Under the pieces are notes generated by a model that ran no database searches, was not told the origin of the DNA, and worked only from the letters and a program-made list of their open reading frames with translations. A program made the translations under genes and the position numbers. A DNA stretch of 64,000 nt from an uncultured Lachnospiraceae bacterium (lineage in GTDB: Bacteria > Bacillota > Clostridia > Lachnospirales > Lachnospiraceae), in the NCBI GenBank assembly GCA_934343915.1, contig CAKRIL010000015.1, forward strand, positions 8,490-72,489, written 5' to 3'. Below are positions 44,695-53,553 of this stretch, piece after piece. Position 1 is the first letter of the stretch. Each line of letters starts with the position of its first letter.

Positions 44695-45614
44695 CGGTGC
44701 CTCCAATAATTCTGATTCATTGTGCAGGCCATAACCATTCTGCGCGGCAGCTTTTTATAAGCCCGTCCGAGCTTGTAGCCTGCTAATCTGAAAAAACTGT
44801 TAATATAAAAATACGGAATGTAATACGCCGCTTTCTCTTGTATAAGCAGCGACGTCATTCTCTTAATATATCTCAGGCCCTCACTCTCAGAAGACACGCT
44901 CGAAAACACCTCCGGGTTGTCCGTCTGTGAGACTCCAAGATCAAAATTCCTGTGAAACTGCTGCATATTGCTGTAATTATGCGAATGTATAACCTCCGCC
45001 TCCGCCTTATAGTATACCCCATATCCAGCCATTAGAAACTTATATGCCATAATCATATCTTCATTAAAGATAGTTCTTTTAATGAAGCCGCCCTGCTCAA
45101 TATATTTCTTTCTGTCGTACATAGCACATACATCCGAGCAAAAGAACGCCTTTATTCCAAGCCGTTCTATATCTGCTCTGTATTTAATACTGCTTTTATC
45201 GGGATAATTGAACTGCCTTGCAAGCCTCTCAATAATACGGCAATTCTCATTCGGAAGCTGTCTTGCATAGGCAACAGCAATTCCGTCAGCCTTAAAGCAT
45301 TCCAACAGCTCCGCCACAAGCCTGTCATTCTTCGGAACGGCATCCTGTGTCATGAGCAGACAGTAGTCGGCATCAGAGCTCATTATTCCCTCATGCCTTG
45401 TTCTGCCATGGTCAAATTCATCAGGTTCAATATATCTGACCGATATATCCCCATTATACTTAAACCTGTTCTCATCATAATTGTGCGTGCCCGTGTTAAT
45501 CACATACACATGTCTTACAGGCACCGACTGTGCCTCCAGCATATGAAGAAGTCTTTCATACTTCCTGTCAGGATTGCACACCGGTATGATAACATCTACA
45601 ACAGGATTACTCAT
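44691..45614 (-). CDS. GT2 glycosyltransferase, rhamnosyltransferase-like
   Basis: A 307-residue GT-A enzyme: VVDVIIPVCNPDRKYERLL, VYVINTGTHNYDENRF, DEFDHGRTRHEGIMSSDADY and LLMTQDAVP (DxD equivalent), then FCSDVCAMYDRKKYIEQGGF and IFNEDMIMAYKFLMAGY. The DEFDHGxTR block is characteristic of rhamnosyltransferases of the RgpB/WchF-like GT2 group. It is directly upstream of, and coupled to, the priming transferase. Together they probably make the first two or three sugars of the repeat or linker. Confidence 0.88.
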   Translation of the reverse strand: MSNPVVDVIIPVCNPDRKYERLLHMLEAQSVPVRHVYVINTGTHNYDENRFKYNGDISVRYIEPDEFDHGRTRHEGIMSSDADYCLLMTQDAVPKNDRLVAELLECFKADGIAVAYARQLPNENCRIIERLARQFNYPDKSSIKYRADIERLGIKAFFCSDVCAMYDRKKYIEQGGFIKRTIFNEDMIMAYKFLMAGYGVYYKAEAEVIHSHNYSNMQQFHRNFDLGVSQTDNPEVFSSVSSESEGLRYIKRMTSLLIQEKAAYYIPYFYINSFFRLAGYKLGRAYKKLPRRMVMACTMNQNYWRHR

Positions 45615-45646
45615 ATCTTTCCTCTCTCCGGCAGCCGCATTCAGCT

Positions 45647-46930
45647 CTATCGTCTTCTCGCTGCCTCAGTCTCCTCCACAGAGGCTGTCTCGCTATCGCC
45701 CGTAATCACTACCTTCACGGTTACTTCTCCGACAACGCTGTAATTGTTGGCATCCTCAGAAAACACAACAGGTACCTCATATTCGCCCGGCTCGTAGCCC
45801 TTAAGATCAATGTTGGTATTGAGTGCATCCATATTAAAGCTGTCCTGAGTCTTCTGAAGTGCTCTTACCCTCACCTCAATATATGCATCCTCTATCTCAG
45901 CTTCAAGACCCTCGCCGAGGTTATTGATTACAATTCCGTTCTTACGGATAATGTAGCTCTTAACAACCTCCTGCTCAATCTCTATATGAACAACAAGCTC
46001 TGTCGTACCCGATACAATCGTGTAGCTTCCCTTAAGGTAATTCGCCACATTCACCGTACAGTCCTGACTCTCGGTAACATCCTCAAGTTCAATCGCATCA
46101 CTCGGAATCGCAAGTGAGCTTATATTGGCGAGACTGTCCTGTGTACCGGCAATCTTAATCTGGTCGAAGCTCTGAGTATACTCAATAAGCTTGTAGCCGT
46201 CCGCCGTAGTAACCGTCGGAATAATCGTGACAGGTATCCACTTCGTGGCAAGAATCTCAACGTTAAGTCTCAGTGTCTTTCTGCTGAGCTGAATTGATGA
46301 GGTATCCACAACCTTACCGTTCTCATCATAGAACACAGGCGCCACCATTTCGCTGACCGACTGCATCATGTTGGATACATCATATGAAATCTCTGCGCTT
46401 GCAATCTTCTCTATAACGCTTGCAGCACCCGTAATCTCTATCTTGTTCTGGGAAATTGATTTATCTCCGAGCACATAGTTGTCTGCCGGAGTTCCCGTTA
46501 TCTTAATGTTGACAGGTATTTCTGCCGTCTCTTTATTGTCAATATTAAGCTTCACCACCTGAGTCTTGGAGGTGATATCCTTAATGTCGCTCTTCACATC
46601 CGACTTGACACATTCAATCGTGATATTAGCCGAATCAGTGAGCGGACTTAACTGGCTCAGATCCGCATACGCAACGAAATCAGAAGCCTTAAGATCCTTG
46701 GCAACGCTCTCCGGTGCGCGCACCGTGATTGTGATTACGCTGCCCGAATCAACCTCATATATATACCCCTTGTCCGTGAGGTCATCATCATTGCGCAGCT
46801 CCACGGCAATACCGCTGATTGTCTTTTTAACAAGCGGGTCATCAATATTCATAACAACCCACCATACAAGAATTGCTATCAAAAGAGCAAGAATCTTAAG
46901 TCCTATATTATTGAATATTTTTTTCTTCAT
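45647..46930 (-). CDS. cdaR: CdaR, YbbR-repeat regulator of diadenylate cyclase
   Basis: A 427-residue protein with one N-terminal TM helix (IGLKILALLIAILVWWVVMNI, about 7-27) and about four extracytoplasmic YbbR repeats. In Firmicutes CdaR binds CdaA and modulates c-di-AMP synthesis. The start at 46930 lies inside the 3' end of cdaA (overlap 23 bases), with GGAGG rather far (11 bases) upstream. Order cdaA-cdaR is conserved, but the usual next gene, glmM, is absent; a rhamnosyltransferase gene follows instead. Confidence 0.9.
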   Translation of the reverse strand: MKKKIFNNIGLKILALLIAILVWWVVMNIDDPLVKKTISGIAVELRNDDDLTDKGYIYEVDSGSVITITVRAPESVAKDLKASDFVAYADLSQLSPLTDSANITIECVKSDVKSDIKDITSKTQVVKLNIDNKETAEIPVNIKITGTPADNYVLGDKSISQNKIEITGAASVIEKIASAEISYDVSNMMQSVSEMVAPVFYDENGKVVDTSSIQLSRKTLRLNVEILATKWIPVTIIPTVTTADGYKLIEYTQSFDQIKIAGTQDSLANISSLAIPSDAIELEDVTESQDCTVNVANYLKGSYTIVSGTTELVVHIEIEQEVVKSYIIRKNGIVINNLGEGLEAEIEDAYIEVRVRALQKTQDSFNMDALNTNIDLKGYEPGEYEVPVVFSEDANNYSVVGEVTVKVVITGDSETASVEETEAARRR

Positions 46931-47798
46931 TATTAGACTTACCTCCCCTCTTCCATATCTTGATACGCTTTCCCGAATCAAGATTGCCTATCTTAAGCAG
47001 TTCAAGCTTATTATGAAGGTATTCCGCATCGACATTTCTCACAAGCTCACCGTTGTGTGCAACTGAGACCTTACCGGTCTCCTCAGATACTATTATTACG
47101 AATGCATCCGTAACCTCGCTCACTCCCGTACCGGCACGATGTCTTGTTCCAAGCTCCTTGCTGAGCTCCATATTATCCGAAAGAGGGAGATAACAGGTTG
47201 CAGACACAATTCTGTTCCCGCGGATAATAACTGCTCCATCATGAAGCGGAGTGTTGTGCTCGAATATATTGATGAGAAGCTGATTGGTAACATAAGCATC
47301 TACCGTTATTCCGGTCTTGATATAATCCTCGAGATTAATCTTCTGTTCGATTACAATAAGTGCTCCCGTCTTCTTCTTCGCCATCTCATAGGATGCCTTT
47401 ACAAGCTCATTAACGGTCTTTTCACTGAACAGCTCCATCTTCTCCTTTGAATCGTCGAACTGGAAAAGTCCTGCAAAATACTTCTTGTTGCCAAGCTGCT
47501 CAAGCGCCTTCCTGAGCTCCGGCTGAAAAATAACGACAAGTGCAATAAGAGCAACATTGATGGTCTTTCCTGCAATCCACAGAATCGTGGTGAAACGGAA
47601 CACATATGCTATAAGTGCAAAAAGTATTATGACAAGGATGCCCTTAAGCAGATTCCAAGCCCTGCTGTTCTTCATCCACAGTATAATGTGGTACAAAAAG
47701 AAAGCGATGATTAAGATTTCCGCAATATCCGAAAATTCAACGCTTGGTCTGTAAATATTATTCAGAAAATCTCCCAAAAAATTAGTTAATGCACCCAT
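46908..47798 (-). CDS. cdaA: Membrane-bound diadenylate cyclase CdaA
   Basis: A 296-residue enzyme that condenses two ATP to c-di-AMP. Three TM helices occupy about 25-42, 48-66 and 73-92. The DisA_N catalytic domain has LHDGAVIIRG (DGA at 187-189) and GTRHRAGTG (RHR at 219-221), both motifs intact. c-di-AMP controls potassium and osmolyte transport and wall homeostasis. It is co-encoded with cdaR and with two unknown membrane proteins just upstream, ahead of the polysaccharide genes. Confidence 0.95.
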   Translation of the reverse strand: MGALTNFLGDFLNNIYRPSVEFSDIAEILIIAFFLYHIILWMKNSRAWNLLKGILVIILFALIAYVFRFTTILWIAGKTINVALIALVVIFQPELRKALEQLGNKKYFAGLFQFDDSKEKMELFSEKTVNELVKASYEMAKKKTGALIVIEQKINLEDYIKTGITVDAYVTNQLLINIFEHNTPLHDGAVIIRGNRIVSATCYLPLSDNMELSKELGTRHRAGTGVSEVTDAFVIIVSEETGKVSVAHNGELVRNVDAEYLHNKLELLKIGNLDSGKRIKIWKRGGKSNNEEKNIQ

Positions 47799-47813
47799 GC
47801 CAATTCATCCTCT

Positions 47814-48869
47814 TTATTTTTCTTCCTCGTCCTCAAGATTGAGTACGTCACGCTCATACGCTCTCTGCCTCTCTAACTCCTCCGGCTCCGTATTCTCTTC
47901 CGCTCCATAAGAATCCCTTGGGTCAAACTCTTCTGTCTTCTGAGTTCTGCTGTTAATCTTCTTTACCTTAACCTCCGTCATTGCCATGTTGAACTTCGGC
48001 ACAGCCTTAACATAGTAATAATAGTCATCATCCTCAAACTGAACTCTCTCAGTCCTTGAATAATCAACTGAAAATATAAAGAAGTTAAGTACAAGTCCTA
48101 TCAAAATTGATATTATGCTTCCGATGATAAGCCCGCCCATGCTGAAGCTGAGTGAAAGCATCACATGGGACATCACGAACAGCACCGCCTCAACAATGCT
48201 TCCCGTCACAATTGCTATCACCCATGAATGGTCTACCGAGAAGCTTCTTATAACATGTACAAGAATTATCGTGGCTGCAAATACAATTCCCATAACAAGC
48301 ATTTCCTTGTTAAGGACTGTATTATCCATTATAAATGTAATCTTTGAAATGTAATCACCCTCGCCGAATGACCCTGCCGAAGCCATGAACTCCGAACAGA
48401 ATGCCATTGAAAAGTACAGATATGTTCCAAAAAATGCAGGTACGATTCCCGCAATTCCCGCCGTAAGTCCAACTATAACCGGCGCTGCATAAGGAATATG
48501 CATCATGAACAGTACAGGCACAAGCAGAAGCACATACCCTGTCTTAGGAGCAAATACATAATATACGAACAAAAGTATAAGCAGCATAACGAGTGTTATA
48601 ACCGCGAACTCTATCGAAATCTCATATATCTGAAGTACAATGAGTATACAGCCCGCAAGAGCGGTAACGCCACCCGGAAGAAATGCACACACTGCCGACA
48701 GCAGTATGAGCACGAACACGTTGGATGCCGATGAACTGTATCCTGTCATTCCTCTTATAAGCATAAATGATACGAATGCTGCCGCAAACTTGAGCACATG
48801 GCTTATCACCATATCATATCTGCCATACAGCCTCTGCAGCATATCTTTAACCTTTAATAACTCCGTCAT
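47814..48869 (-). CDS. Unknown multi-pass membrane protein upstream of cdaA
   Basis: A 351-residue protein with about eight to nine TM helices in the first 270 residues and an acidic cytoplasmic tail of about 80 residues (VQFEDDDYYYYVKAVPKFN and a Glu-rich end). I do not recognise the family. The start overlaps the previous stop by one base (TAATG) with GGAGGACAAGTA upstream, and the gene ends 15 bases before cdaA, so it belongs to the cdaA operon. The tail looks like a binding or regulatory segment. A role in c-di-AMP-linked transport or wall control is a guess from position. Confidence 0.75.
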   Translation of the reverse strand: MTELLKVKDMLQRLYGRYDMVISHVLKFAAAFVSFMLIRGMTGYSSSASNVFVLILLSAVCAFLPGGVTALAGCILIVLQIYEISIEFAVITLVMLLILLFVYYVFAPKTGYVLLLVPVLFMMHIPYAAPVIVGLTAGIAGIVPAFFGTYLYFSMAFCSEFMASAGSFGEGDYISKITFIMDNTVLNKEMLVMGIVFAATIILVHVIRSFSVDHSWVIAIVTGSIVEAVLFVMSHVMLSLSFSMGGLIIGSIISILIGLVLNFFIFSVDYSRTERVQFEDDDYYYYVKAVPKFNMAMTEVKVKKINSRTQKTEEFDPRDSYGAEENTEPEELERQRAYERDVLNLEDEEEK

Positions 48870-49288
48870 TACTTGTCCTCCCCGTTATCTTCCTCTTTTT
48901 TCTCCTCGCGGGTAAGCTTATCAATCTTCTTAAGACGATTGATATACATTTTCATTCCGCTCTCATATTCATTGTAGCGAATCGAGAACACAAAATATGA
49001 TATCACCTGAAACGCAATCAAAAGAAGTACATATATAACTATAAGTGTACTTCCGAGCCTCCTGTAATCAATTTCGGTGAGATTATTCACAATATATTCA
49101 AATCCGTACACGCATATCAGCCCAAGCACCAAAAGATAGCCCAAGGTGATTCCTATACCTGCAAACAGCATATGCATTCCGATATAGTCTCCGCGATAAT
49201 ATACGGCATTCTTAAGTTCCTTCCTGCCCTCATGCTTTTCATACATGGCAGTCCTTGCCATCAGCCTGACTTTACGCTTATTAATCAT
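48869..49288 (-). CDS. Small membrane protein with two TM helices, unknown
   Basis: A 139-residue protein: basic N-terminus (MINKRKVRLMAR), TM helices at about 38-63 and 80-103, and a charged coiled C-terminal tail (INRLKKIDKLTREEKKEE). AAGGAG five bases before the ATG. It is stop-start coupled to the next membrane-protein gene, so the two products may work together. Nothing else recognisable. Confidence 0.7.
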   Translation of the reverse strand: MINKRKVRLMARTAMYEKHEGRKELKNAVYYRGDYIGMHMLFAGIGITLGYLLVLGLICVYGFEYIVNNLTEIDYRRLGSTLIVIYVLLLIAFQVISYFVFSIRYNEYESGMKMYINRLKKIDKLTREEKKEEDNGEDK

Positions 49289-49359
49289 GAAATCTCCTTA
49301 CTACACCCAATTTATCATATAATTATATCATATAATCTGAAAAATTACAGTATTTTTTT

Positions 49360-50574
49360 CTAAGGATTGTATACAATAATCTGCGAATGTGCGTTGGTGG
49401 CAGGCATAACGAACCTCACCTTGCGTCCGCCGCTGCTAATTGTCTTATCACTTGAAAATGTGCAATATGTGTTCCACACCGAATCAGCCGTATCCGGCAG
49501 AAGATAAGCGAGTGCGCTTCTTACCGCCATATCGAACTCGACAGACCTCTTCTTAATATATATATGTACACTGTCAGACTCAACTATCACTTCACCATAA
49601 TAGTCGTCATTCACCTCATAGATTGCCGCATTCGGCAGATACTGCGTGAACCCGCTTCCCGAGAGCACCGCGAACATCTCATCCGTATTGATTGCCGGTG
49701 CAGTCTCCGTTGTCGGCACTTCATACTGCGTAGTGCTCTCCTGTGTGTTATCCTCCTTAGGATTATTATTCTGTGGATTGCCGTCTGTGCCGGTATTTTC
49801 AGGTGTTCCCGGCACCGTACCATTATTGCCGCCATTGCCATTATTGGTATTATCGCTGTTATTGGTATCATTACCATTGGTATTATTACCATTGGTATTA
49901 CTACCATTGGTATTACTACCATTGGTATTACTACCATTGGTATCGTAGCTGCCGGAGTTATCATACTCTGTCTGATATGTCGCATCCTCTCCGCTTTGTG
50001 CAGCCTGAGAGTCTCCCTGTGTGTCTTTGGAAGCGTTGTCGTTCTTAATTATATCAAGCGAAGGAAAGCCCATATCCGTAGATGATGACGCATCCTTCAC
50101 TCCTTCAATCGCAATAGCAGATGAATACTTATCCGCCGTTGCCGTGACTGCGGCAACACCTTCACCTACAATTCTCACCATTCCGTTATCATCTACGATA
50201 ACAGCATCCTCGTTACTGCTTGTCCATACCACGGACTGTGAAAGCTCCTGCGGATTAGCGGACACGGTAAGATTGTATGTCTGTCCTATATAAGCCGTAA
50301 AAGACTGCGCATCTATGCTTATATATTCCTCATCCGCACTGTAACGCTTGGTCTCACTGTCAGGTATGGAACCGCCATTAATCTTACTTCCCTTGCTGAG
50401 TGCCTCAACAATAAGCACAAGTGCAAGCATAATCGCAACCACACCTGAACCAAACAACATACCTATAAGCGGTCCGAGTACGCTGCTGTTCTTCTTTTTT
50501 CTGCGCTTTTTGCTGCTTTTATTGTTAGTATTTCTAGTATTCCTATTTAACTGTGTCTTATTAATTTCTGCCAT
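49360..50574 (-). CDS. Membrane-anchored protein with Big_2 (Ig-like) domain and Asn/Thr/Gly repeats
   Basis: A 404-residue protein: basic cytoplasmic start, a Lys/Arg patch (SSKKRRKKKNS), one TM helix at about 34-58, a Big_2 Ig-like domain at about 80-155 (AYIGQTYNLTVSANPQEL, VVWTSSNEDAVIVDDNG), a disordered linker of NTNGS-type repeats (about 205-255), a Pro/Thr/Glu-rich stretch and a C-terminal folded domain of about 115 residues. Big_2 domains are common in surface adhesion or wall-binding proteins. The start has GGAGGG at five bases. It is the first gene of the cda operon, behind a promoter at 50595-50623. Confidence 0.82.
   Translation of the reverse strand: MAEINKTQLNRNTRNTNNKSSKKRRKKKNSSVLGPLIGMLFGSGVVAIMLALVLIVEALSKGSKINGGSIPDSETKRYSADEEYISIDAQSFTAYIGQTYNLTVSANPQELSQSVVWTSSNEDAVIVDDNGMVRIVGEGVAAVTATADKYSSAIAIEGVKDASSSTDMGFPSLDIIKNDNASKDTQGDSQAAQSGEDATYQTEYDNSGSYDTNGSNTNGSNTNGSNTNGNNTNGNDTNNSDNTNNGNGGNNGTVPGTPENTGTDGNPQNNNPKEDNTQESTTQYEVPTTETAPAINTDEMFAVLSGSGFTQYLPNAAIYEVNDDYYGEVIVESDSVHIYIKKRSVEFDMAVRSALAYLLPDTADSVWNTYCTFSSDKTISSGGRKVRFVMPATNAHSQIIVYNP
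49855..49945. repeat. 15-bp coding tandem repeat in the Big_2 gene
   Basis: About six units of ACCATTGGTATTACT (forward strand) encode the NTNGS/NTNGN pentapeptides of the linker. The three central units are identical at DNA level, so slippage could change linker length between strains. Confidence 0.85.
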
Positions 50575-50594
50575 ACATACCCTCCGGTAATTAT

Positions 50595-50623
50595 ATACTA
50601 CCCTTATTGAATATGAAAATCAA
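50595..50623 (-). promoter_or_regulatory. Promoter of the Big_2 / cda operon
   Basis: TTGATT, 17-base spacer, TAGTAT on the minus strand, 21 bases before the start codon. It is back to back with the plus-strand promoter at 50631-50658, leaving seven bases between the elements. Confidence 0.5.
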
Positions 50624-50630
50624 GTTGAGA

Positions 50631-50658
50631 TTTACATTATAGAAATATAAGCTATAAT
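50631..50658 (+). promoter_or_regulatory. Promoter of the histidine phosphatase gene
   Basis: TTTACA, 16-base spacer, TATAAT on the plus strand, 48 bases before the ATG. Confidence 0.55.
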
Positions 50659-50705
50659 AATTAATAGGGCAAGTCCCTTATTAAAAATGTAAAAGGAAAT
50701 TTATC

Positions 50706-51485
50706 ATGAAACTGATATTTATAAGACATGCAGAACCCGATTACAGCATTGATTCACTCACGCAAAAGGGCTTTGAGGAAGCCGGGCTTCTCGCAAAAAG
50801 AACCGCCTCATGGCGTGTTACCGACTTCTACTCATCCCCTCTCGGCCGCGCAATAAGAACAAGCGAGCCTACCTTAAAGTGCCACGGCAGAACTGCTGTA
50901 ATATACGACTGGCTTCAGGAATTCCGTGTTCCGGTATCACCTGAGGGCAGACCGGACGGCAAGACAATCCCTTGGGATTTTATGCCTGAGTACCTGAACC
51001 GCTATCCTGAGCTTCTCGACGCCAACCGTTGGCTCGACACTCCCGTTATGAAGAGCGGTAATGTCAGGGAAGCTTACACAAATGTATGCGGCAGCTTCGA
51101 TAAGCTGCTCTCAAAGTACGGGTATGTCCGTGAAGGGCTCGCTTACCGCACCACGCACACGGAATCTTCATGCTCCTACATGGTATATAACGGCACCACC
51201 AAGGAATGCATGGCAGAGCATCCTGATGATGAGCCCGTGCTTGTGTTCTTCTGCCACTTAGGAATCATGCTCTGCATCATGTCCCATCTGTTAAACACCT
51301 CTCCGGTGACACTTTGGCAGGGCTTTTTTACACCGCCAAGCTCCGTGACCGTTCTCTCTGCCGAGGAACGCATACCGGGACTTGCATATTTCCGCTGCCA
51401 GATGCTTGGGGACACGTCGCACCTCAGGCTGAATGACGAGCCTGTGTCCTACTATGGGGGATTTGCGCCGCCGTTCCAAGGGTAA
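50706..51485 (+). CDS. Histidine phosphatase family protein (phosphoglycerate-mutase-like)
   Basis: A 259-residue protein on the plus strand, one of only two such genes here. It opens MKLIFIRHAEPDYSIDSL, with the phosphohistidine in RHAEP, followed by FYSSPLGRAIRTSEPTL; a late VLVFFCHLGIML supplies the second catalytic His. The insert between the two halves is longer than in cofactor-dependent phosphoglycerate mutase, so it is more likely a general or small-molecule phosphatase. AAGGAAATTTATC precedes the ATG. It is monocistronic and divergent from the cda operon. Confidence 0.88.
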   Translation: MKLIFIRHAEPDYSIDSLTQKGFEEAGLLAKRTASWRVTDFYSSPLGRAIRTSEPTLKCHGRTAVIYDWLQEFRVPVSPEGRPDGKTIPWDFMPEYLNRYPELLDANRWLDTPVMKSGNVREAYTNVCGSFDKLLSKYGYVREGLAYRTTHTESSCSYMVYNGTTKECMAEHPDDEPVLVFFCHLGIMLCIMSHLLNTSPVTLWQGFFTPPSSVTVLSAEERIPGLAYFRCQMLGDTSHLRLNDEPVSYYGGFAPPFQG

Positions 51486-51519
51486 AGGTTAAAAATATAA
51501 ATTAATTTATTAATATTAA

Positions 51520-51750
51520 GGTATAAGGTCTTATGTTATACATGATGGCTCCGTTGTACGAAGCTAAGTTATTCTAGGAACCCTGATATACTCCCATTGC
51601 GCTTCCGCCACCGCGGCAAAGTCGCCATCCATGGCTCCGTTGCCGCTTTTTAGGCATCCATGCCAAAAATGGCTGCACATTGAGCAGGGTTCCAAGAATA
51701 TCTAAGCTTCTCCCAAAGTCGCATACATGTATAACATAAGACCTTATACC
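51520..51750 (+). repeat. Long-form copy C of repeat family 1
   Basis: A perfect 25-bp arm, GGTATAAGGTCTTATGTT (51520-51537 and on to 51544), pairs with 51726-51750. Conserved junctions: GCTCCGTTGTACGAAGC (51548-51564) and CTAAGCTTCTCCCAAAG. A long second stem (GAAGCTAAG...GGAACCCTG with its partner) encloses CGCCA/TGGCTG and two hairpins with the shared apex: GC-CATCCATG-GC (51624-51635) and GG-CATCCATG-CC (51653-51664). It begins 35 bases after the phosphatase stop in the 508-base gap before the AGCS gene. Confidence 0.82.
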
Positions 51751-51902
51751 ATTTACATTTCATAAAATATTTGTGAATTATAATATTTGCGACTTAATTA
51801 TATTGCAGATGTCATTTATGCAATGACGTATTTAAGTGTATAAAACCACTTTAAAATTTGACATATATTATTATTCATAAACCATCATTCCATCCACTGT
51901 CA

Positions 51903-51979
51903 GTTCAACGAATAAAGTCATGGCAGTCCTGCGATTTAGCGACAGCTTTAGCAGGATGTCATGACTTTATTCGTTGAAC
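51903..51979. repeat. 77-bp palindrome after the AGCS gene
   Basis: GTTCAACGAATAAAGTCATG (51903-51922) pairs perfectly with 51960-51979; inside, TCCTGC pairs with GCAGGA around an 18-base loop. It shares no core with family 1. It begins 15 bases after the AGCS stop on the minus strand but lacks a T-run, so it is either an unusual 3' stabiliser or terminator, or an insertion remnant. Confidence 0.75.
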
Positions 51980-51993
51980 GTCCGTATATTTAA

Positions 51994-53418
51994 TTAATCA
52001 CTTATTTTCTGCTCATTATGTCTCTTGAAGAAGCTCTTTGTCTCCGCGATTACCACGCCGCTGAGCGCAAATATCGCAATCATGTTCGGGATTGCCATGA
52101 GTCCGTTGAAGATATCCGCAATCGTCCACACTGCCTTCACGGTCATGTAAGGTCCGATAAACACGGCAATTATGTAGAGCCAGCGATATACCTTGACCAC
52201 CTTCATCTTTCCGCCCGTAAGGTACTCAAGGCATCTCTCGGAATAGTAGTCCCAGCCGAGAATTGTCGTGAATGCAAAGAACACAAGACAGAGCATAAGG
52301 AGAAACGATGATACGACCTGTGGTATCGGAAGTCCCTGATTGAACGCATAGGTTGTAACCGCAACACCTTCCAAGCCTTCTACCTGCCATGCACCTGTGA
52401 TTACGATTGCAAGACCTGTCATTGTACATATAATGATTGTGTCGATAAATGTACCCGTCATGGAGACAAGTCCCTGTCTCACAGGCTCCTTGGTCTTAGC
52501 CGCTGCTGCCGCAATCGGTGCTGAGCCGAGTCCTGATTCGTTGGAGAAGATTCCCCTCGCAATACCGCTCTGCATCGCAACTATTATGCTTCCAACGATA
52601 CCGCCTGTGACTGCCCTCGGATTAAATGCCCCTTTAACGATTATAACAAACGCCGCCGGAATTTCCTTTACATTGCACACAAGAAGCACCACACTGATAA
52701 CAACATAGATAACCGCCATAAAAGGCACGACTACCTGTGACACATTAGCAATTCTCTTGATTCCTCCGATTAAGACAAGTGCCACACACAGGCTCAGCAC
52801 AAGAGAGGCTATTACAACCGTCCATGAGTATGTACCGATTCCCGGAATGGTCACCGCATATGCTGTGTCAGGGTCGAAAAAATTCTTAACGGCTGATGCA
52901 ATACCATTGACCTGAGAGAAGGTTCCGATTCCGAAGAGACCTACGCACACGCCAAAGAATGCGAATACGCATGCAAGCCACTTCCACTTTTTTCCCATAC
53001 CTCGTTCAATGTAGTAGAAAGGTCCGCCGAGTGAATGGTGGTTCTCATCCACAACACGGTACTTCACTGCGAGAAGTCCTTCCGCGTACTTGGTCGCCAT
53101 TCCGAAGAATGCTGCAACCTCCATCCAAAAGAGCGCTCCCGGTCCGCCCGCACATATGGCTGTAGCAACACCTACGATATTACCTGTTCCGATAGTAGCA
53201 GATAATGCTGTACACAATGCTCCGAAGGATGTGACCTCCCCGTGTCCATCCTCCTCATTCTTAACCATCCACTTAAGTGCAAGCGGAAGCTTCCTTATCT
53301 GAAGAAGCCCCATTCTAACGGTCAGATATATTCCACCCGCAAGAATAAGCACCATAAGCGGCACTCCCCAGACTACGCCATCAAGCCATGTAAGTATCCT
53401 GTTGATTTCCTGTAACAT
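51994..53418 (-). CDS. Sodium:alanine/glycine symporter family (AGCS) amino-acid carrier
   Basis: A 474-residue transporter with about 11 TM helices. Family blocks: IYLTVRMGLLQIRKLPLAL, ALSATIGTGNIVGVATAI (Na+/substrate loop), GGPGALFWMEVAAFFGMATK, and NESGLGSAPIAAAAAKT in the second half. It takes up alanine, glycine or a similar small amino acid with Na+. AGAGGATATCAC precedes the ATG. It has its own promoter at 53453-53481 and is monocistronic. Confidence 0.93.
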   Translation of the reverse strand: MLQEINRILTWLDGVVWGVPLMVLILAGGIYLTVRMGLLQIRKLPLALKWMVKNEEDGHGEVTSFGALCTALSATIGTGNIVGVATAICAGGPGALFWMEVAAFFGMATKYAEGLLAVKYRVVDENHHSLGGPFYYIERGMGKKWKWLACVFAFFGVCVGLFGIGTFSQVNGIASAVKNFFDPDTAYAVTIPGIGTYSWTVVIASLVLSLCVALVLIGGIKRIANVSQVVVPFMAVIYVVISVVLLVCNVKEIPAAFVIIVKGAFNPRAVTGGIVGSIIVAMQSGIARGIFSNESGLGSAPIAAAAAKTKEPVRQGLVSMTGTFIDTIIICTMTGLAIVITGAWQVEGLEGVAVTTYAFNQGLPIPQVVSSFLLMLCLVFFAFTTILGWDYYSERCLEYLTGGKMKVVKVYRWLYIIAVFIGPYMTVKAVWTIADIFNGLMAIPNMIAIFALSGVVIAETKSFFKRHNEQKISD

Positions 53419-53452
53419 GTGATATCCTCTCTTATTTTAGATTTTTAGGTTA

Positions 53453-53481
53453 ATTGTATATCACTTTAGTAATTTAATCAA
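53453..53481 (-). promoter_or_regulatory. Promoter of the AGCS symporter gene
   Basis: TTGATT, 17-base spacer, TACAAT on the minus strand, 34 bases before the ATG. Confidence 0.6.
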
Positions 53482-53553
53482 CTAAATTTTTCTATGAAAT
53501 ATTTACTATAAAATAGTATTCACCAGCCTTGGTTACAGCCTGTAAAAAATTCA

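Noticed and set aside
49855..49945. Short tandem repeats as a CRISPR array
   Set aside because: The units are 15 bp without spacers and encode an in-frame NTNGS linker; no cas gene is present.
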